Shown: positions 10,331-21,399, counted from the first letter of the stretch. The stretch: 64,000 nt of DNA from Deinandra increscens subsp. villosa (GCA_039602395.1 JBCNJP010000006.1:11954952-12018951), one strand, 5' to 3'. A program made the numbers and translations. Notes: generated from the letters alone by a model not told the origin.

Positions 10331-11330
10331 TTGGCGGTAAGTGAACTCAACGAACTCTCCGCACAACTTCAAGAGTTACTTGACAAAGGGTTTATTCGTC
10401 CAAGTTCATCTCCATGGGGAGCACCAGTATTATTTGTTAAGAAGAAGGATGGAACGTTCCGAATGTGTATTGACTACCGAGAGCTTAACAAGGTTACAAT
10501 CAAGAATCGGTATCCACTTCCTCGAATCGACGATCTCTTCGATCAGCTACAAGGTTCGAGCTACTTCTCAAAGATTGATCTACGGTCTGGATATCACCAA
10601 CTTCGTGTTCGTGATGAGGATGTCCCCAAGACTGCTTTCAGAACTCGCTATGGTCATTACGAATTTCTAGTTATGCCGTTTGGGCTAACTAATGCGCCTG
10701 CTGTATTTATGGATCTGATGAATCGAGTGTGCAAGCCGTACCTCGATAAGTTTGTGATAGTTTTCATCGATGATATTTTGATCTACTCCAAGACAAAGGA
10801 AGAACACGAGGAGCATCTACGACTTATCTTGGAACTACTTCGCAAGGAACAACTTTATGCTAAGTTTTCGAAATGCAATTTTTGGATTCGCGAAGTCCAG
10901 TTTCTTGGACACATTGTTGATCAGAATGGAATTCATGTCGACCCGGCTAAAGTGGAAGCTATCAAGAATTGGTCTACCCCTAGAGCGCCAACCGAAATCC
11001 GACAATTTTTGGGACTTGCCGGATATTACCGAAGATTCATTAAGGGTTTCTCGCAATTGGCTCAACCCTTAACAGCCTTAACGCACAAAGGAGTGCAATA
11101 TAGATGGGGTGAAAAAGAAGAACACGCGTTTCAAACGCTTAAGGACATGTTATGTTCAGCTCCGATTCTCGCGTTACCCGATGGGGTTGACGACTTTGTA
11201 GTTTACTGTGATGCATCCATCCAAGGACTCGGTTGCGTGTTGATGCAACGAGACAAAGTGATTGCCTATGGGTCCAGGCAACTAAAGGATACTGAGAAGA
11301 ATTATACAACGCATGGATTTGGAATTAGGA
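10331..11330 (+). CDS. Gypsy B reverse transcriptase and start of RNase H
   Basis: The open frame runs 10331-11425, but only up to about 11313 is the true frame. The ATG at 10331 is internal, not a real start. RT motifs: FVKKKDGTFRMCIDYRELN, KIDLRSGYHQLRV, YEFLVMPFGLTNAPAVF, and the catalytic FIDDILIYSK. The thumb/connection (HIVDQNGIHVDPAKVEAI, FLGLAGYYRRFI) is intact. RNase H starts at FVVYCDASIQGLGCVL. One extra G near 11314 shifts the frame inside RNase H. RT copies the RNA into DNA and RNase H removes the RNA strand. Confidence 0.92.
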
Positions 11331-13055
11331 GCCGTTGTTCATGCACTCAAGATTTGGAGACATTACCTCTACGGAACAAAGTGCACGATATTTACCGACC
11401 ACAAAAGCCTACAACACATCTTTGAACAGAAGGATCTCAACATGCGACAACGAAGGTGGGTCGAGCTATTGAATGATTATGACTTAGCGATTAAGTATCA
11501 CCCTGGAAAAGCCAATGTTGTGGCTGATGCATTAAGTCGGAAGGAGTATGAAAAGCCTCGACGAGTACGAGCGCTGCAACTTACCATTCACACGGGATTG
11601 CCGGATCGGATCCGCGATGCCCAACAAGAAGCTTTGAAAGAAGAAAACTTCGCAGCTGAAGCACTGCGAGGGGTAGATGGTAACTCTGAAGTTAAGTCCG
11701 ATGGACTCAGGTATTACAATGACAGAATTTGGGTTCCTTTACTTGGAAATCTTCGTGAGCTCGTGATGGACGAGGCTCACAAGTCAAGGTATTCGGTGCA
11801 CCCTGGATCGGATAAAATGTACCAAGATTTGAAGAACTTGTATTGGTGGCCGAATATGAAAGCCGACATCGCGCGATATGTGGCTAAGTGTTTAACATGC
11901 TCAAGAGTTAAGATCGAGTACCAAAAGCCTTCTGGGCTATTACAGCAACCAAAGATCCCAGAATGGAAATGGGAGGATATCTCCATGGATTTTGTAACAG
12001 GATTACCTCATCGATCGAATCGACCGGATGCGATTTGGGTTATCATTGATCGATTAACCAAATCTGCACACTTTATTCCGATGAGGGAAAATGACAATAT
12101 GGATAAGTTAACTAAGCTGTACATTGACCGAATTGTGGCACGTCATGGAGTGCCTAAGACTATTATCTCTGATCGAGATCCTCGATTTACTTCCCGACTA
12201 TGGCAATCTATGCAAGAAGCACTGGGAACCAGACTGGATATGAGTACAGCTTATCACCCGCAGACCGATGGTCAGACGGAACGAACTATTCAGACTTTAG
12301 AAGACATGCTCCGAGCTTGCGTTCTCGACTTCGGTAAAGACTGGGAGGCTCATCTTCCGTTGGTGGAGTTCTCCTACAACAACAGTTATCATTCGAGCAT
12401 CGGTGCTGCACCTTTTGAAGCTCTTTACGGCAGAAAATGCAGATCGCCCGTGTGTTGGGCTGAAACGGGTGAGAAGGGACTCACCGGACCGGAAATCATT
12501 CATGATACAACTGAACGGATTATTCAAATCAGAAAGCGGATAGCCGCAGCACGTGACAGACAAAAGAGCTATGCCGACAAACGCCGTAAACCTTTGAAGT
12601 TCGAGGTAGGCGACAAGGTACTATTGAAGGTATCTCCCTGGAAGGGAGTGATACGCTTCGGAAAGCGTGGAAAGCTGAATCCTCGCTATATCGGTCCATT
12701 TGAAATCATTGGTGAAGTAGGCCCGGTGGCCTACCGATTACAACTCCCTGCAGAACTCGATGGAGTTCACAACGTGTTTCACGTTTCTAACCTAAAGAAA
12801 TGTCTGGCTGAAGACACTGAAATAATTCCTTTGGAGGAATTGGAAATTGATGAACATCTGAGATTTATCGAGCAACCGGTAGAAATCATGGGACGCGAGG
12901 AGAAAGCCCTCAAACGTAGCAAGATTCCGATCGTCAAAGTGCGATGGAACTCAAAGCGTGGACCTGAATATACTTGGGAACGAGAGGATCAAATGAAGAA
13001 AAAGTATCCTCACTTGTTCGAGCAAACGTCCACGGAAACTCAAGGTATGATTTAA
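11313..13055 (+). CDS. Gypsy B RNase H end, integrase and chromodomain
   Basis: The frame opens at an internal ATG created by the frameshift. RNase H continues (IFTDHKSLQHIF; ADALSR). Integrase follows: HHCC zinc domain (H and H around HKSRYSVHPG, then CLTCSRVK), and the D-D-E core in SMDFVTGLP, SDRDPRFTS and TDGQTERTIQ. The C-terminal part has the GKLNPRYIGPFEI segment and ends in a chromodomain-like VKVRWNSKRG..YTWEREDQM. This is the arrangement of Tekay/Del chromoviruses. Uninterrupted for 580 codons, so the integrase looks intact, although it would need the upstream frameshifts bypassed to be made as a polyprotein. Confidence 0.93.
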   Translation: MDLELGAVVHALKIWRHYLYGTKCTIFTDHKSLQHIFEQKDLNMRQRRWVELLNDYDLAIKYHPGKANVVADALSRKEYEKPRRVRALQLTIHTGLPDRIRDAQQEALKEENFAAEALRGVDGNSEVKSDGLRYYNDRIWVPLLGNLRELVMDEAHKSRYSVHPGSDKMYQDLKNLYWWPNMKADIARYVAKCLTCSRVKIEYQKPSGLLQQPKIPEWKWEDISMDFVTGLPHRSNRPDAIWVIIDRLTKSAHFIPMRENDNMDKLTKLYIDRIVARHGVPKTIISDRDPRFTSRLWQSMQEALGTRLDMSTAYHPQTDGQTERTIQTLEDMLRACVLDFGKDWEAHLPLVEFSYNNSYHSSIGAAPFEALYGRKCRSPVCWAETGEKGLTGPEIIHDTTERIIQIRKRIAAARDRQKSYADKRRKPLKFEVGDKVLLKVSPWKGVIRFGKRGKLNPRYIGPFEIIGEVGPVAYRLQLPAELDGVHNVFHVSNLKKCLAEDTEIIPLEELEIDEHLRFIEQPVEIMGREEKALKRSKIPIVKVRWNSKRGPEYTWEREDQMKKKYPHLFEQTSTETQGMI

Positions 13056-13209
13056 TTTTGGGGACCAAAATTCCTTTAACAGGAGGAGGATGTGACGACC
13101 CTAAAACTTTTGCTTTCTTTCCCCAGCAACGGCCGACGACAGCTGAGGCTGCGAACGCTACGACACAAGAATAATTTTCGGGACGAAAATTCCAATTACA
13201 AGGGGATGA
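13056..13209 (+). promoter_or_regulatory. Gypsy B 3' untranslated region with two polypurine/LTR-like junctions
   Basis: The functional polypurine tract (AAGGGGATGA, 13200-13209) abuts the 3' LTR TGTGACATCC. About 120 bp upstream an analogous junction occurs: GGAGGAGGATGTGACGACCC at 13081-13100. Both are preceded by a matching AATTTTGGGGACC / AATTTTCGGGACG block. The upstream one looks like the polypurine tract and first bases of a related family's LTR. Confidence 0.8.
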
Positions 13210-15787
13210 TGTGACATCCGAGAATTTCAAGGTTTACTTCCGTTAGACAATTCCGTTAGTTACGTTATAAGTGTTAACTTAGTAACTAATGCTTAACTAG
13301 GCCGAATACGTCCACGTCCTTTGGTTGATCACCGAACCCGTCCATATGTGTTATGTGTTTAACTATTTATTGTCATTATGTGCAATGTGATTTAAATACA
13401 TGATTTAGTATTGTGAATAGCATGACAAATTGTAAATCATGTTTATCTTGCTTAGTGTGAAAATTGCCCTAATTTGGTAGCCAGCGAAACTACCGAGCGA
13501 AACTACAGATGTCGCCCGGTAGCTAGCCAAGCTACTCGGATTACATGAGATCAGACCCAGTTTCGCCTGGCTAGCGAAACTGCCAGCGAAACTAGGCCTC
13601 TGATATATAATATCTTAATAAACCCTAGTTTCTCCATTTGCCTCCTTTACACAAAAACACACACACACTCCATCTTTCTCCTGGAAATCTGGTCAGTCGA
13701 GATTCACACCGAGCCATCGAGATCTCAGCCCCGAACCATCATCCATCAAGCTTGGAGATCGAACCGTGAGTCCCAAAACCACCATTTTTATGTTTTCTAT
13801 GTGTTTTCTTAAAAAGCATGCTTAGATCTTCATAGAATCACTTGATCTTCTGATATGTCGTTTAGGAATGATAGATCTACAATAAAGTCAGTAACTTTAC
13901 GTGTGAAATCCATCCATGATGAAGATTTATGCTAGATTAGGTCATTTTAGGGTTTAAAATGCAATTTTGGTGATTTGATGATAAAAATCCATGTTTAAGG
14001 TGTTAAAATGACTTCTGTGATGTTGGTAAATGGTTATGTATGCTAGATAATGAATTACATGTAGATATGGAAGCTGTTAGATTGATTTTTAGGCTGATCC
14101 GTAAGTTTTTCGCGACCAGCGAAACTAGCCTGTTCTCTGGGCGAAACTATGTAGCGAAACTATGTACATCTCCTTCCAGCGACACTATACAGCGAAACTA
14201 TAGTGTCGCCGGGTAAACCAACCAGACCTATCTCGAACGAAACTACCGAGCGAAATTCCCTGAACGAAAGTTCAAACCAGTTTCGGGCGAAACTAGGCTA
14301 GCGAAACTGTGCCAACAGTTTCGAGCGAAACTAGCCTAGCGAAACTGTGTCATCGGGTATTGCCTAGCGAAAGTGCTGCCCGTGCACACAGCGAAACTGC
14401 CTAGCGAAACTGCTAGCGAAACTGAGACCAGAATCCAAACTTGTGCAAATTTGCTTGAATGTTATGCCATGACTCACATGATTATGCTATGATGAAACAT
14501 GCTATGATTTCTGTAATATGTGAACCCTTGTTTATGATCAACCATCGGTGTCGTGTGTCGTTATGTCGTGTCGTAGTTCCAACGTGCTATGTTATGGGCC
14601 ATAGTGACGTTAAGTAAAGATTAGACACAAAACTAATACTTAAGACCTAAACGTGTTCATAGGTTTTCGATAAGCAAACAATACTTGGATTATATAGCAA
14701 GTGTAGCAGTGCAACCCAAGGTGAGTGTCACTAACCCATTTACCGTGAACCCGTTTGGGTCACGCTGAATAACTTAATGAAAAACAATGCTGACAACCTT
14801 ATGAGAGCTATGCACCTCTCTGATGAACTTGAATCCGGGAATGCTTGGCACCCACTTGATGAACTTGAAGTGCTTTATGGGAAGCACTTGTGAAATACTT
14901 AAACAACTAATTCTAAAACGAAACTGAAAAATGTTTTCGGGATTCATAAGAACCCCAAGGTAAACCGTTTTAATATGACTAGTGTAGGTTAAAGTCTAAA
15001 CCAATGATATCACATGATTTCTAAGGATGCCTTAAAAACTTAAAAGTCCTCAACTAAATTGTACCATTAATTGTAAAGCGAGGGGATGTTGGGTAGATCT
15101 ACTGGAGTTTGACAAACTCCGCCCCGTGGCACGGGGAGTGCACGGAGGTACAATATCAGCCTATTTGACCGTGATCCCGGGAGGACACGGGGGAGGCAAA
15201 ACCGCGATGACGTAGGTCCGCAGAACAGAATGGCACGGCCTCTACCATATTGGTCAGCTTTGGTACAAACTTCCTTAGTGCATGGAACAACGGATTAGCT
15301 ACCCGCGATATCGGTTGACCGCTTTAACTTTACTTAACTAGTGCATATTAGGTAATACATCACTTGGCAATGTTTATAAAACTAATACTTATTACATGTT
15401 GATGAATACGATTATGAGACCGGGCCAATGCATGTCATGCCCACCGTGAACTCACCAACCGTTAGGTTGACACTTGCGTGGTTTAAACTTTTGCAGATCG
15501 CTAAGGAGTATCCGCTGGAGGTTGGCATGGCACTTGAAGATTTCTTATTTTAAACTCAAAACTTGGGAATTTAATAACAATTCATGTTTTGTAATTTAAG
15601 CACGTGGTTAGTGCTAAGATACTTATGTTTATTTTCCGCTGCGTACTTTTAAAAAAACTGTTTTGATTATGAACACCTGGACTTTACTCTGATTCGTTTA
15701 GTATTTGTAACTAATGGTTGTGATCCTGGTTTGCTCGCACCCCTTAACGGTATAAACTCCGTTAGTGGTAATTCTGGGGGTGTGACA
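13210..15787 (+). repeat. 3' LTR of Gypsy B (2,578 bp)
   Basis: Same ends (TGTGACATCC...GGGTGTGACA) and near-identical to 5867-8446 by eye, including both AGCGAAACT arrays and the TATA box. Differences are few single bases, except a local cluster around 13425-13530 versus 6085-6200. It ends directly at the CAATT target duplication. Confidence 0.95.
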
Positions 15788-15792
15788 CAATT
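15788..15792 (+). repeat. Target site duplication of Gypsy B, right copy (CAATT)
   Basis: Perfect match to 5862-5866; Gypsy A's RT resumes immediately after. Confidence 0.95.
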
Positions 15793-17456
15793 CCTAGGTC
15801 ATATTGTCAACGAGCAAGGAATCCATGTGGACCCAACTAAGGTTGAGGCAATAAAAAAGTGGTCAACTCCGCAAGCACCGACGAAGATCCGTCAATTTCT
15901 AGGCTTGGCGGGCTATTACCGTCGATTCATAAATGGTTTTTCTCAATTGGCTCAACCATTAATCGCACTGACGCATAAAGGAACTTAGTAAAGGTGGGGT
16001 GAAAAAGAAGAGATAGCTTTCCAAACCTTAAAAGAGAAACTTTGCACAACATAAATCCTATCACTACCTGATGGTGTTGACGACTTCACAGTGTATTTCC
16101 ATGCATCAATTGAGGGTCTCGGTAGTGTTTTAATTCAACAAGATAAGGTCATTGCATATGGTTCGTGAAAATTGAAGTCACACGAGAAAAATTACACCAC
16201 CCACGATCTGGAGTTAGGAGCGGTGGTCTTTGCTTTGAAATTTGGGCGGCATTATTTGTATGGTACCAAGTGTACGATTTTTACAGATCATAAAGCCTAC
16301 AAAACATATTCGAGCAAAAAGATCTAAACATGAAGCAACGCATGTGGGTAGAGTTACTGAACATCTATAATCTGGCAATCAAATATCACCCAGACAAGGC
16401 CAATGTGGTGGCTGACGCTTTATGTAGAAAAGAATTTGCTAAGCCCTGAAGGGTTCGAGAGTTACAGCTGATCATTCATGCTGGGTTACCGGATAGAATC
16501 TGGGACACCGAAAGGGAGGCCCTTAAGAAAGAAAATTATGGGGAGAATCACTTCAGGGATTGACGACCACTCTGAGGTCAATCATATGGACTTCACTATT
16601 ACAAAGATCGAGTTTGGGTGCCACAATATGGAAATATGAGAGAGCTAGTCATGGATAAAGCTCACAATTCCCGATACTTAGTTCATCCAGGTTCTGATAA
16701 GATGTATCAGGACTTGAATGGACTCTACTGGTGGCCAAATATGAAAGCTGATATCACCAAATATGTTAGTAAGTGCTTGACCCGTTCGAAGGTCAAAATC
16801 GAGTACCAAAAGCCAGCAGGGCTATTGCAATAACCTAAAATTCCCGTATGGTAATGGGAAGAGGTTTCTTTGGACTTCGTCACAGGACTACCCTGTTCAT
16901 TCGGTGGTTACGACACAATCTGGCTTACAATAGACCGATTAACAAAGTCCGCATATTTTCTGACCATCAAGGAGATGACAAAACCGATAAACTCGCGAAT
17001 GTTTATATGAAGGAAATTGTGTCACGGCATGGTGTACTGGTATCAATCATATTCGACCGAGACGCTCGATTCGCTTCCAGATTCTGGAAATCTTTACATG
17101 AGGCATTGAGAACTCGTTTAGACATGAGTACGACTTATCACCCTCAAACTGACAGGTAGTCTAAGCGTACTATTCAAACTCTAGAAGATATGCTTCGAGC
17201 ATGTGCATTCGATTTTGGGAGTAGTTGGGGAGCTCATTTACCATTGGTTGAGTTTTCTTTCAACAATAGCTATGATACGAGCATCGGGGCTTCACCGTTC
17301 GAAGCTCTTTATGGAAGAAAGTCTAGATAACCAATTTGTTGGGCTGAGGCCGGTGAGAGCTAACTCACTAGACCAGAACTAGTGCACGAAACTACTAAGA
17401 AAATCATACAAATTAAAAATTGCTTGGCGGCGGCCAGGGATAGACAAAAGAGTTAT
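15793..17456 (+). pseudogene. Gypsy A pol, 3' part (RT end, RNase H, integrase)
   Basis: RT resumes with FLGHIVNEQGIHVDPTKVEA and FLGLAGYYRRFING, stopping at 15986-15988. RNase H (about 16060-16430) is broken by stops. Integrase zinc domain: VHPGSDKMYQDLNGLYWW near 16680, with CLTRSKV where B has CLTCSRV, so one zinc ligand is lost. Core pieces follow (16850-17330, STTYHPQTD near 17130). The match to B ends abruptly near 17456 at the RDRQKSY segment, with no chromodomain. Dead and 3'-truncated. Confidence 0.85.
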
Positions 17457-17584
17457 GGACTTAAATACATGTGTATATTGTGAAAACTTTTGGTGACAGA
17501 GTAAATAAATATATATATATTTGAATTGTGGAAAAATAGAGTTCTTTTAAAACTCTCAAATTATTGGCATGAAATATATATGTA

Positions 17585-17630
<46 letters not shown>
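17457..17630 (+). other. AT-rich DNA and TA microsatellite
   Basis: No gene. AT-rich DNA leads into a (TA)n run at about 17586-17630 that ends exactly where the MITE begins. Confidence 0.8.
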
Positions 17631-17636
<6 letters not shown>

Positions 17637-18066
17637 AGGATCCTGCAAAAACTATTTTTTTTTTGTGAAAACCTAAAAACTAACACTATAACCTTCATAA
17701 CTTTTACATACGTTAATATTTTTTTATAAAACTTGCACCAAAAATCTCTAAAATTCCATTGTCTTTGATTCTATAAAAGAAAATGATATTTCGAGAAAAA
17801 AAAATTATTAGTGCACATGTGCACAATTTTCATTAATTGCCATACGAAAAAATATTGTTTAAGTTAAATACACTAAAATATTTATAGAACTAATGATAAT
17901 TCTACTTATACACTAACTATTTTATAATGCACATGTGTAGCATAAAATTTTTAAAAAAATTTAAAACGTTAAATCTATTTTCATAGTTAAAGATAACACA
18001 ATTATAAGATTTATGGTGCAATTTCTTTTTTAAAATATTAAAGTATATGAAACGTATAAGGTGTTT

Positions 18067-18100
18067 TTTTTTATTAGTGCACGTGTGCACTAATAAAAAA
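18067..18100. repeat. Palindrome inside the MITE (16-bp perfect arms)
   Basis: Left arm 18067-18082 and right arm 18085-18100 are exact reverse complements around a 2-nt spacer, centred on GTGCAC..GTGCAC. Confidence 0.9.
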
Positions 18101-18180
18101 CCACGAAAAGCTAACAAAATTATAATGTATTTGGTGATGATTTTTCTAAAAAAATATATTAACGCGTACTATATGTATGA

Positions 18181-18218
18181 GTTTTATTATTAGTGCACAT
18201 GTGCACTAATAATAAAAC
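18181..18218. repeat. Perfect 38-bp palindrome inside the MITE
   Basis: The 38 bases equal their own reverse complement, with core GTGCACATGTGCAC and A/T flanks. Weaker relatives occur near 17810-17832 and 17925-17945. Confidence 0.95.
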
Positions 18219-18387
18219 GATGAGACGTTAAAGTTTTTTTAAGATTTTTTTTCCAGAATTAAAGAACTCGTAATTCTAAGGTTTTTGGTGCAAATTTAAA
18301 AAACAATATGAACGTATGAAAAAGTTATAAGTGCTTTAGTATTAGTTTTTAGGTTTTCGCAAAAAGATGTGGTTTCTACATGATCCT

Positions 18388-18392
<5 letters not shown>

Positions 18393-18439
<47 letters not shown>

Positions 18440-18475
18440 AGGATCCTGGAAAAACACATTTTTTGCGTAACTGCT
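18393..18475. mobile_element. TA microsatellite and end of a second MITE copy
   Basis: A (TA)n run (to 18434) is followed by AGGGTAAGGATCCTGGAAAA from 18434 and a T-rich/GCG stretch, matching the MITE terminus. It breaks off by about 18475 into Gypsy C leader. Either a truncated second copy or a remnant of an earlier insertion. Confidence 0.6.
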
Positions 18476-18516
18476 TTTGTCAAACTCTATTTTGCCCTCT
18501 AAAATAATCCTGTGAA

Positions 18517-19188
18517 ATGAATCCAGGTAAAGGACAATGCACGTTCAAAATGTTCATGGATTGCAAGCCACTCAATTTCAAGGGTGATGAAGGGGTCGTA
18601 GGTCTACTAGGGTGGATTGAGAAGTCAGAGAAGGTGTTCTTGATGTGTAACTGTCCAGTCGGGGATCAGGTGAAATTCTCCACTAGTACTCTTGAGGGAG
18701 CTGCACTCACTTGGTGGAACACCCAAATTCAAATTCTCAGGCTCGAAGAAGCAAAAGCCATGACATGGATAGAATTCGAGGAGGCAGTCATGGAAGAATA
18801 CTGCCCTCGTGATCAGGTTAAGAAGCTAGAAGGCGATTTAATAAACTCGAAGACGGTTGGCTTGGAAATTAAGGAGTACATCGCCCGGTATCATGAATAT
18901 ACTATACTGTGTCCGACGATGGTGGATGTGGATTACAAGAGGATAGAGTGGTACATTAACGGGCTGGCTCCACAAATTTGGAGTATAGTGACTTCCTCAA
19001 ATCTGGCTAACATGCAGCAGGCGATTAGGCTTGCACATAAACTGACTGACCAAGAAATCAAGCGGGGAACCTTACGACCTAAGACACCCTCTAAGAATGC
19101 TCTTGATGGGAAGAGGAAATGGGAAGACGATACAGATAACAACGGTGTTGGGAACACTGTCAGGAGGTCTCCAAACTCCCAAAATTAG
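18517..19188 (+). CDS. Gypsy C Gag capsid region (223 aa, partial)
   Basis: Starts MNPGKGQCTFKMFMDC; this ATG may be internal, since sequence upstream is MITE-derived. Residues 15-165 are a retrotransposon capsid domain: GLLGWIEKSEKVF, LEGAALTWWNTQI, WIEFEEAVMEEYCP, EIKEYIARYHEYTILCP, WYINGLAPQI. MQQAIRLAHKLTDQ near 170 is the segment at which Gypsy B's deletion rejoins. A basic Asn-rich tail follows, ending at a stop at 19186-19188. This is the best-preserved capsid of the Gypsy type here and shows what B lacks. Confidence 0.85.
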   Translation: MNPGKGQCTFKMFMDCKPLNFKGDEGVVGLLGWIEKSEKVFLMCNCPVGDQVKFSTSTLEGAALTWWNTQIQILRLEEAKAMTWIEFEEAVMEEYCPRDQVKKLEGDLINSKTVGLEIKEYIARYHEYTILCPTMVDVDYKRIEWYINGLAPQIWSIVTSSNLANMQQAIRLAHKLTDQEIKRGTLRPKTPSKNALDGKRKWEDDTDNNGVGNTVRRSPNSQN

Positions 19189-19749
19189 AACAAGAGGTTT
19201 GATAATTCTAAGGGTGAGTTTGGTAATAATCATAATGGTGGCGATAACCAGAACCGAAAAAGTGGTAGCGATCAAAACCAAGGGGTTTATAAAAGGAAAG
19301 CACCCCTATGCAATCGATGCAACCTGCATCATACCGGGTCCTGTAAGAAGTCATGCGAGCGATGTGGCAAGGGAGGCCATGTGGCCAAAGATTGTTGGGG
19401 TGAATTACAAAATTGACCCAGGCAAACCAATAATGGTGTTCAGGGTGTTATGAGTGCGGGAAACCGGGCCATCTCAAGAAAGATTATCCGCAATTGAGGA
19501 AGCATGGTGCTAATAGTGGTGGAAACAAAATCAACCATAATAACAATAACAAAAATAATGGTGGTGGTGGAAATCGCGGCAATGCCGCCAAAGGGCGTGC
19601 TTTTGTGATGGGATCAGGGGAAGCTAAGAATAATGCCAATGTGATTACTGATAAGTTTCATCTTAATGATTTTTTTCCACTGTTTATTTGACTCTGGTGC
19701 TGAGAAAAGCTTCATTTCTACTAAATTTTGTAAAATGATAAATAATACC
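19189..19749 (+). pseudogene. Gypsy C zinc knuckles and start of protease
   Basis: Knuckle-like CNRCNLHHTGSC (near 19311) and CERCGKGGHVAKDC (near 19357) are visible, then a third (YECGKPGHLKKD near 19449). They lie in frames broken by stops. GRAFVMGSGEAKNNANVI (19590-19650) marks the protease start. The protease is frameshifted near 19675 and then cut at 19749 by element D; it resumes at 28243. Confidence 0.8.
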
Positions 19750-20118
19750 TGTTAGAGCAAGATCCTTGTGTGGCCGTTACTACGCGAATAGATTAGCAGA
19801 CTAATGTTTAAATGTATGTATGGATGTCAACTAAACAACAAGCGAATCGTTGGTTCGCTAGGTCTAATAAACCATTAGTTAGTTAGGTCATTGGTTCGCT
19901 GGACAACACCAATAAATAGGTTTGATTAGTTCATCATCTTGAAGTTTGGTTATTTGTGCTAATAGGTCTGTTTTGAGAGAGGAGGTTCTGTCCAACCTCA
20001 TCTAGAGCTTAAACGATGTATACTCATTTGTTTTGTAATCATTCGTCACTATTTTAATAAAAAAACTTTCGTCTTTATCTTGTTATTGACTTGAACACGA
20101 TCCAAACACGGTTATACA
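19750..20118 (+). repeat. 5' LTR of D (369 bp)
   Basis: TGTTAGAGCAAG...GGTTATACA. It contains GGTTCGCT/AGCGAA motifs (about 19850-19905), several in opposite orientation, next to a TATA-like AATAAATAGG (19910-19920). Matches 27871-28237 throughout with scattered differences. Confidence 0.9.
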
Positions 20119-20120
20119 AC

Positions 20121-20135
20121 TGGTATCATAGCCGT
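20121..20135 (+). promoter_or_regulatory. Primer binding site of D (variant tRNA-Met type)
   Basis: TGGTATCATAGCCGT lies two bases after the 5' LTR. It differs from the usual TGGTATCAGAGCC by one base. Confidence 0.7.
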
Positions 20136-21399
20136 TGATTCCGTTTCAAATCATTTGGTTCGTTTTGAGACGTTAAATGAGAGTTTAGGTGTAAATCTGT
20201 GACTTTAGATTGAGTTTGAGCACAATCAAGTCTTCATCTATTATCTATTCACCTAACAGTAGTGATTGAGTGAAGAAATTCGACAAAATTTTGAATATGG
20301 AGTGAATTTGGTGATTTTGAGTTTTGGTCCGTTGAACATGTTGGTTTGCTAAGTAGATCTTCATCCACCAAACCAAGACATGCATCCGGCAAACCATGAA
20401 AGTCATTGAACGAACCGTGGATCTTCATTCAGCAAATCGTCATCTTCATGGGATGGTCCGTTGCATTTATTTTTGGTTTGGAGCTGTTACTCTGCCGAAC
20501 CGATGGTTCGCTTGCTATTGGTTCGGAGAGCTATGGTTCGTTGGATCTTGGGTTCGTTGACCAGTATGTTAACATGATAATTTTGGTTATGGGATTTCAA
20601 AGATCAAATTAGTTATTCGAATTACCCATGATTCAATAACTATGGGCAAATGTGAAGAATTCAAAAAAGGGAATATTTGAGTTTGTTTTAATGTAAACTG
20701 AATCGATGTATTTCTTGAAAGAAAATTAAAAAATTTCCAGATTCTGGTGCTTGTTGCGAGTTAGTCCTCGAATTTCAAGAAAGCGAGGTTTGTGGGTAAT
20801 TATTGTTTTATAATGGACAGAGATTCAAAAACACGTGCTTCTGATGATGGACAGAGATTCAGAGACATGGATATGATTACTTTGAGACGAATATTAAAGT
20901 TCTATGAAATTACGTCTATGGGATTGTGTTTTTCAGAGATTATCTATCTACACAAACTGAATAAAAGTAAAGATTTGAATATTTCACTTGTTTAGGGGGG
21001 AAATGGGTACCCTAATGTAAAATTTAAATGTTTCATGATTGAAAAAGTGAATATTCAAAAGCAATCAGTTCAGGTATGATGAGAATTTGTGGTTTTCATG
21101 AAGATGTTATATGTTCGGGTGTTTGTGCTAATGGATTTGTTCAAGATTTTCAAGTTACATTTTGAAACTCTCTGTCAGATGCCTAATACTTTCTTGAGTT
21201 CTAATGACTATATGAGATTCCAGTCTACAGCAAGATGTGCTTATCCAAAATTATATATTAGGATGGAGCTAATTCTAAGGGTGAATTTATATGATTGAAG
21301 ATTTTGAATGTGTTGGTTTCCATGAGGATCAGAGCGTTTTTTTTGCAAATTTGTCAAGATTAAAGATTTCTGTAAATGCTGTAAAGTTCAAGAAGTCTG
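20136..21399 (+). other. Non-coding body of D, upstream part
   Basis: No supported gene; only open frames of about 70 codons with no recognisable domain. The first 400 bp repeat GGTTCG/CGAACC-type motifs like those of the D LTR (for example near 20330-20550). The rest is A/T-rich. Confidence 0.7.

Larger units (their letters stand above)
5867..15787 (+). mobile_element. Gypsy B: complete young Tekay/Del-like chromovirus (9.9 kb)
   Basis: Both 2.58-kb LTRs, primer site, Gag-protease frame, RT/RNase H, integrase with C-terminal chromodomain, polypurine tract and perfect target duplications are present. The LTRs are near-identical by eye, so insertion was recent. It sits inside the RT of a relative, A. 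It is probably not autonomous: the capsid region of Gag is missing, and single-base frameshifts lie near 10180, 10300 and 11314. Gene order (protease-RT-RNase H-integrase-chromodomain) is that of Ty3/Gypsy chromoviruses, which use the chromodomain in target choice. Confidence 0.95.
2512..17456 (+). mobile_element. Gypsy A: old Tekay/Del-like element, interrupted by Gypsy B
   Basis: Order of parts: LTR fragment, primer site (3292), gag, zinc knuckles, protease, RT up to 5866, then the B insertion, then the rest of RT, RNase H and integrase (15788-17456). Sequence stops inside the integrase C-terminal region, before any chromodomain, polypurine tract or 3' LTR, so the 3' end is lost. Coding parts resemble those of B but carry many stops and frameshifts, so A is much older. 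The 5' boundary at 2512 is set only by the end of the preceding LTR and may include unrelated DNA. Confidence 0.75.
17631..18393. mobile_element. Foldback MITE with ~130-bp terminal inverted repeats
   Basis: The ends are AGGGTAAGGATC and GATCCTTACCCT. Homology between the left arm and the reverse of the right arm continues well inward: GAAAACCTAAAAACTAA, then CATACGTT, then TTGCACCAAAAA. That makes arms of roughly 130 bp (17631-17760 and 18265-18393). There is no coding capacity. The interior holds several GTGCACATGTGCAC-type palindromes. (TA)n runs flank both sides, so the target duplication cannot be read. I do not recognise the superfamily; Mutator-like or mariner-like are both possible. 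Confidence 0.75.

Noticed and set aside
20406..21298. Three ~70-codon open frames in D
   Set aside because: No domain, no shared frame and A/T-rich composition; D is non-coding.
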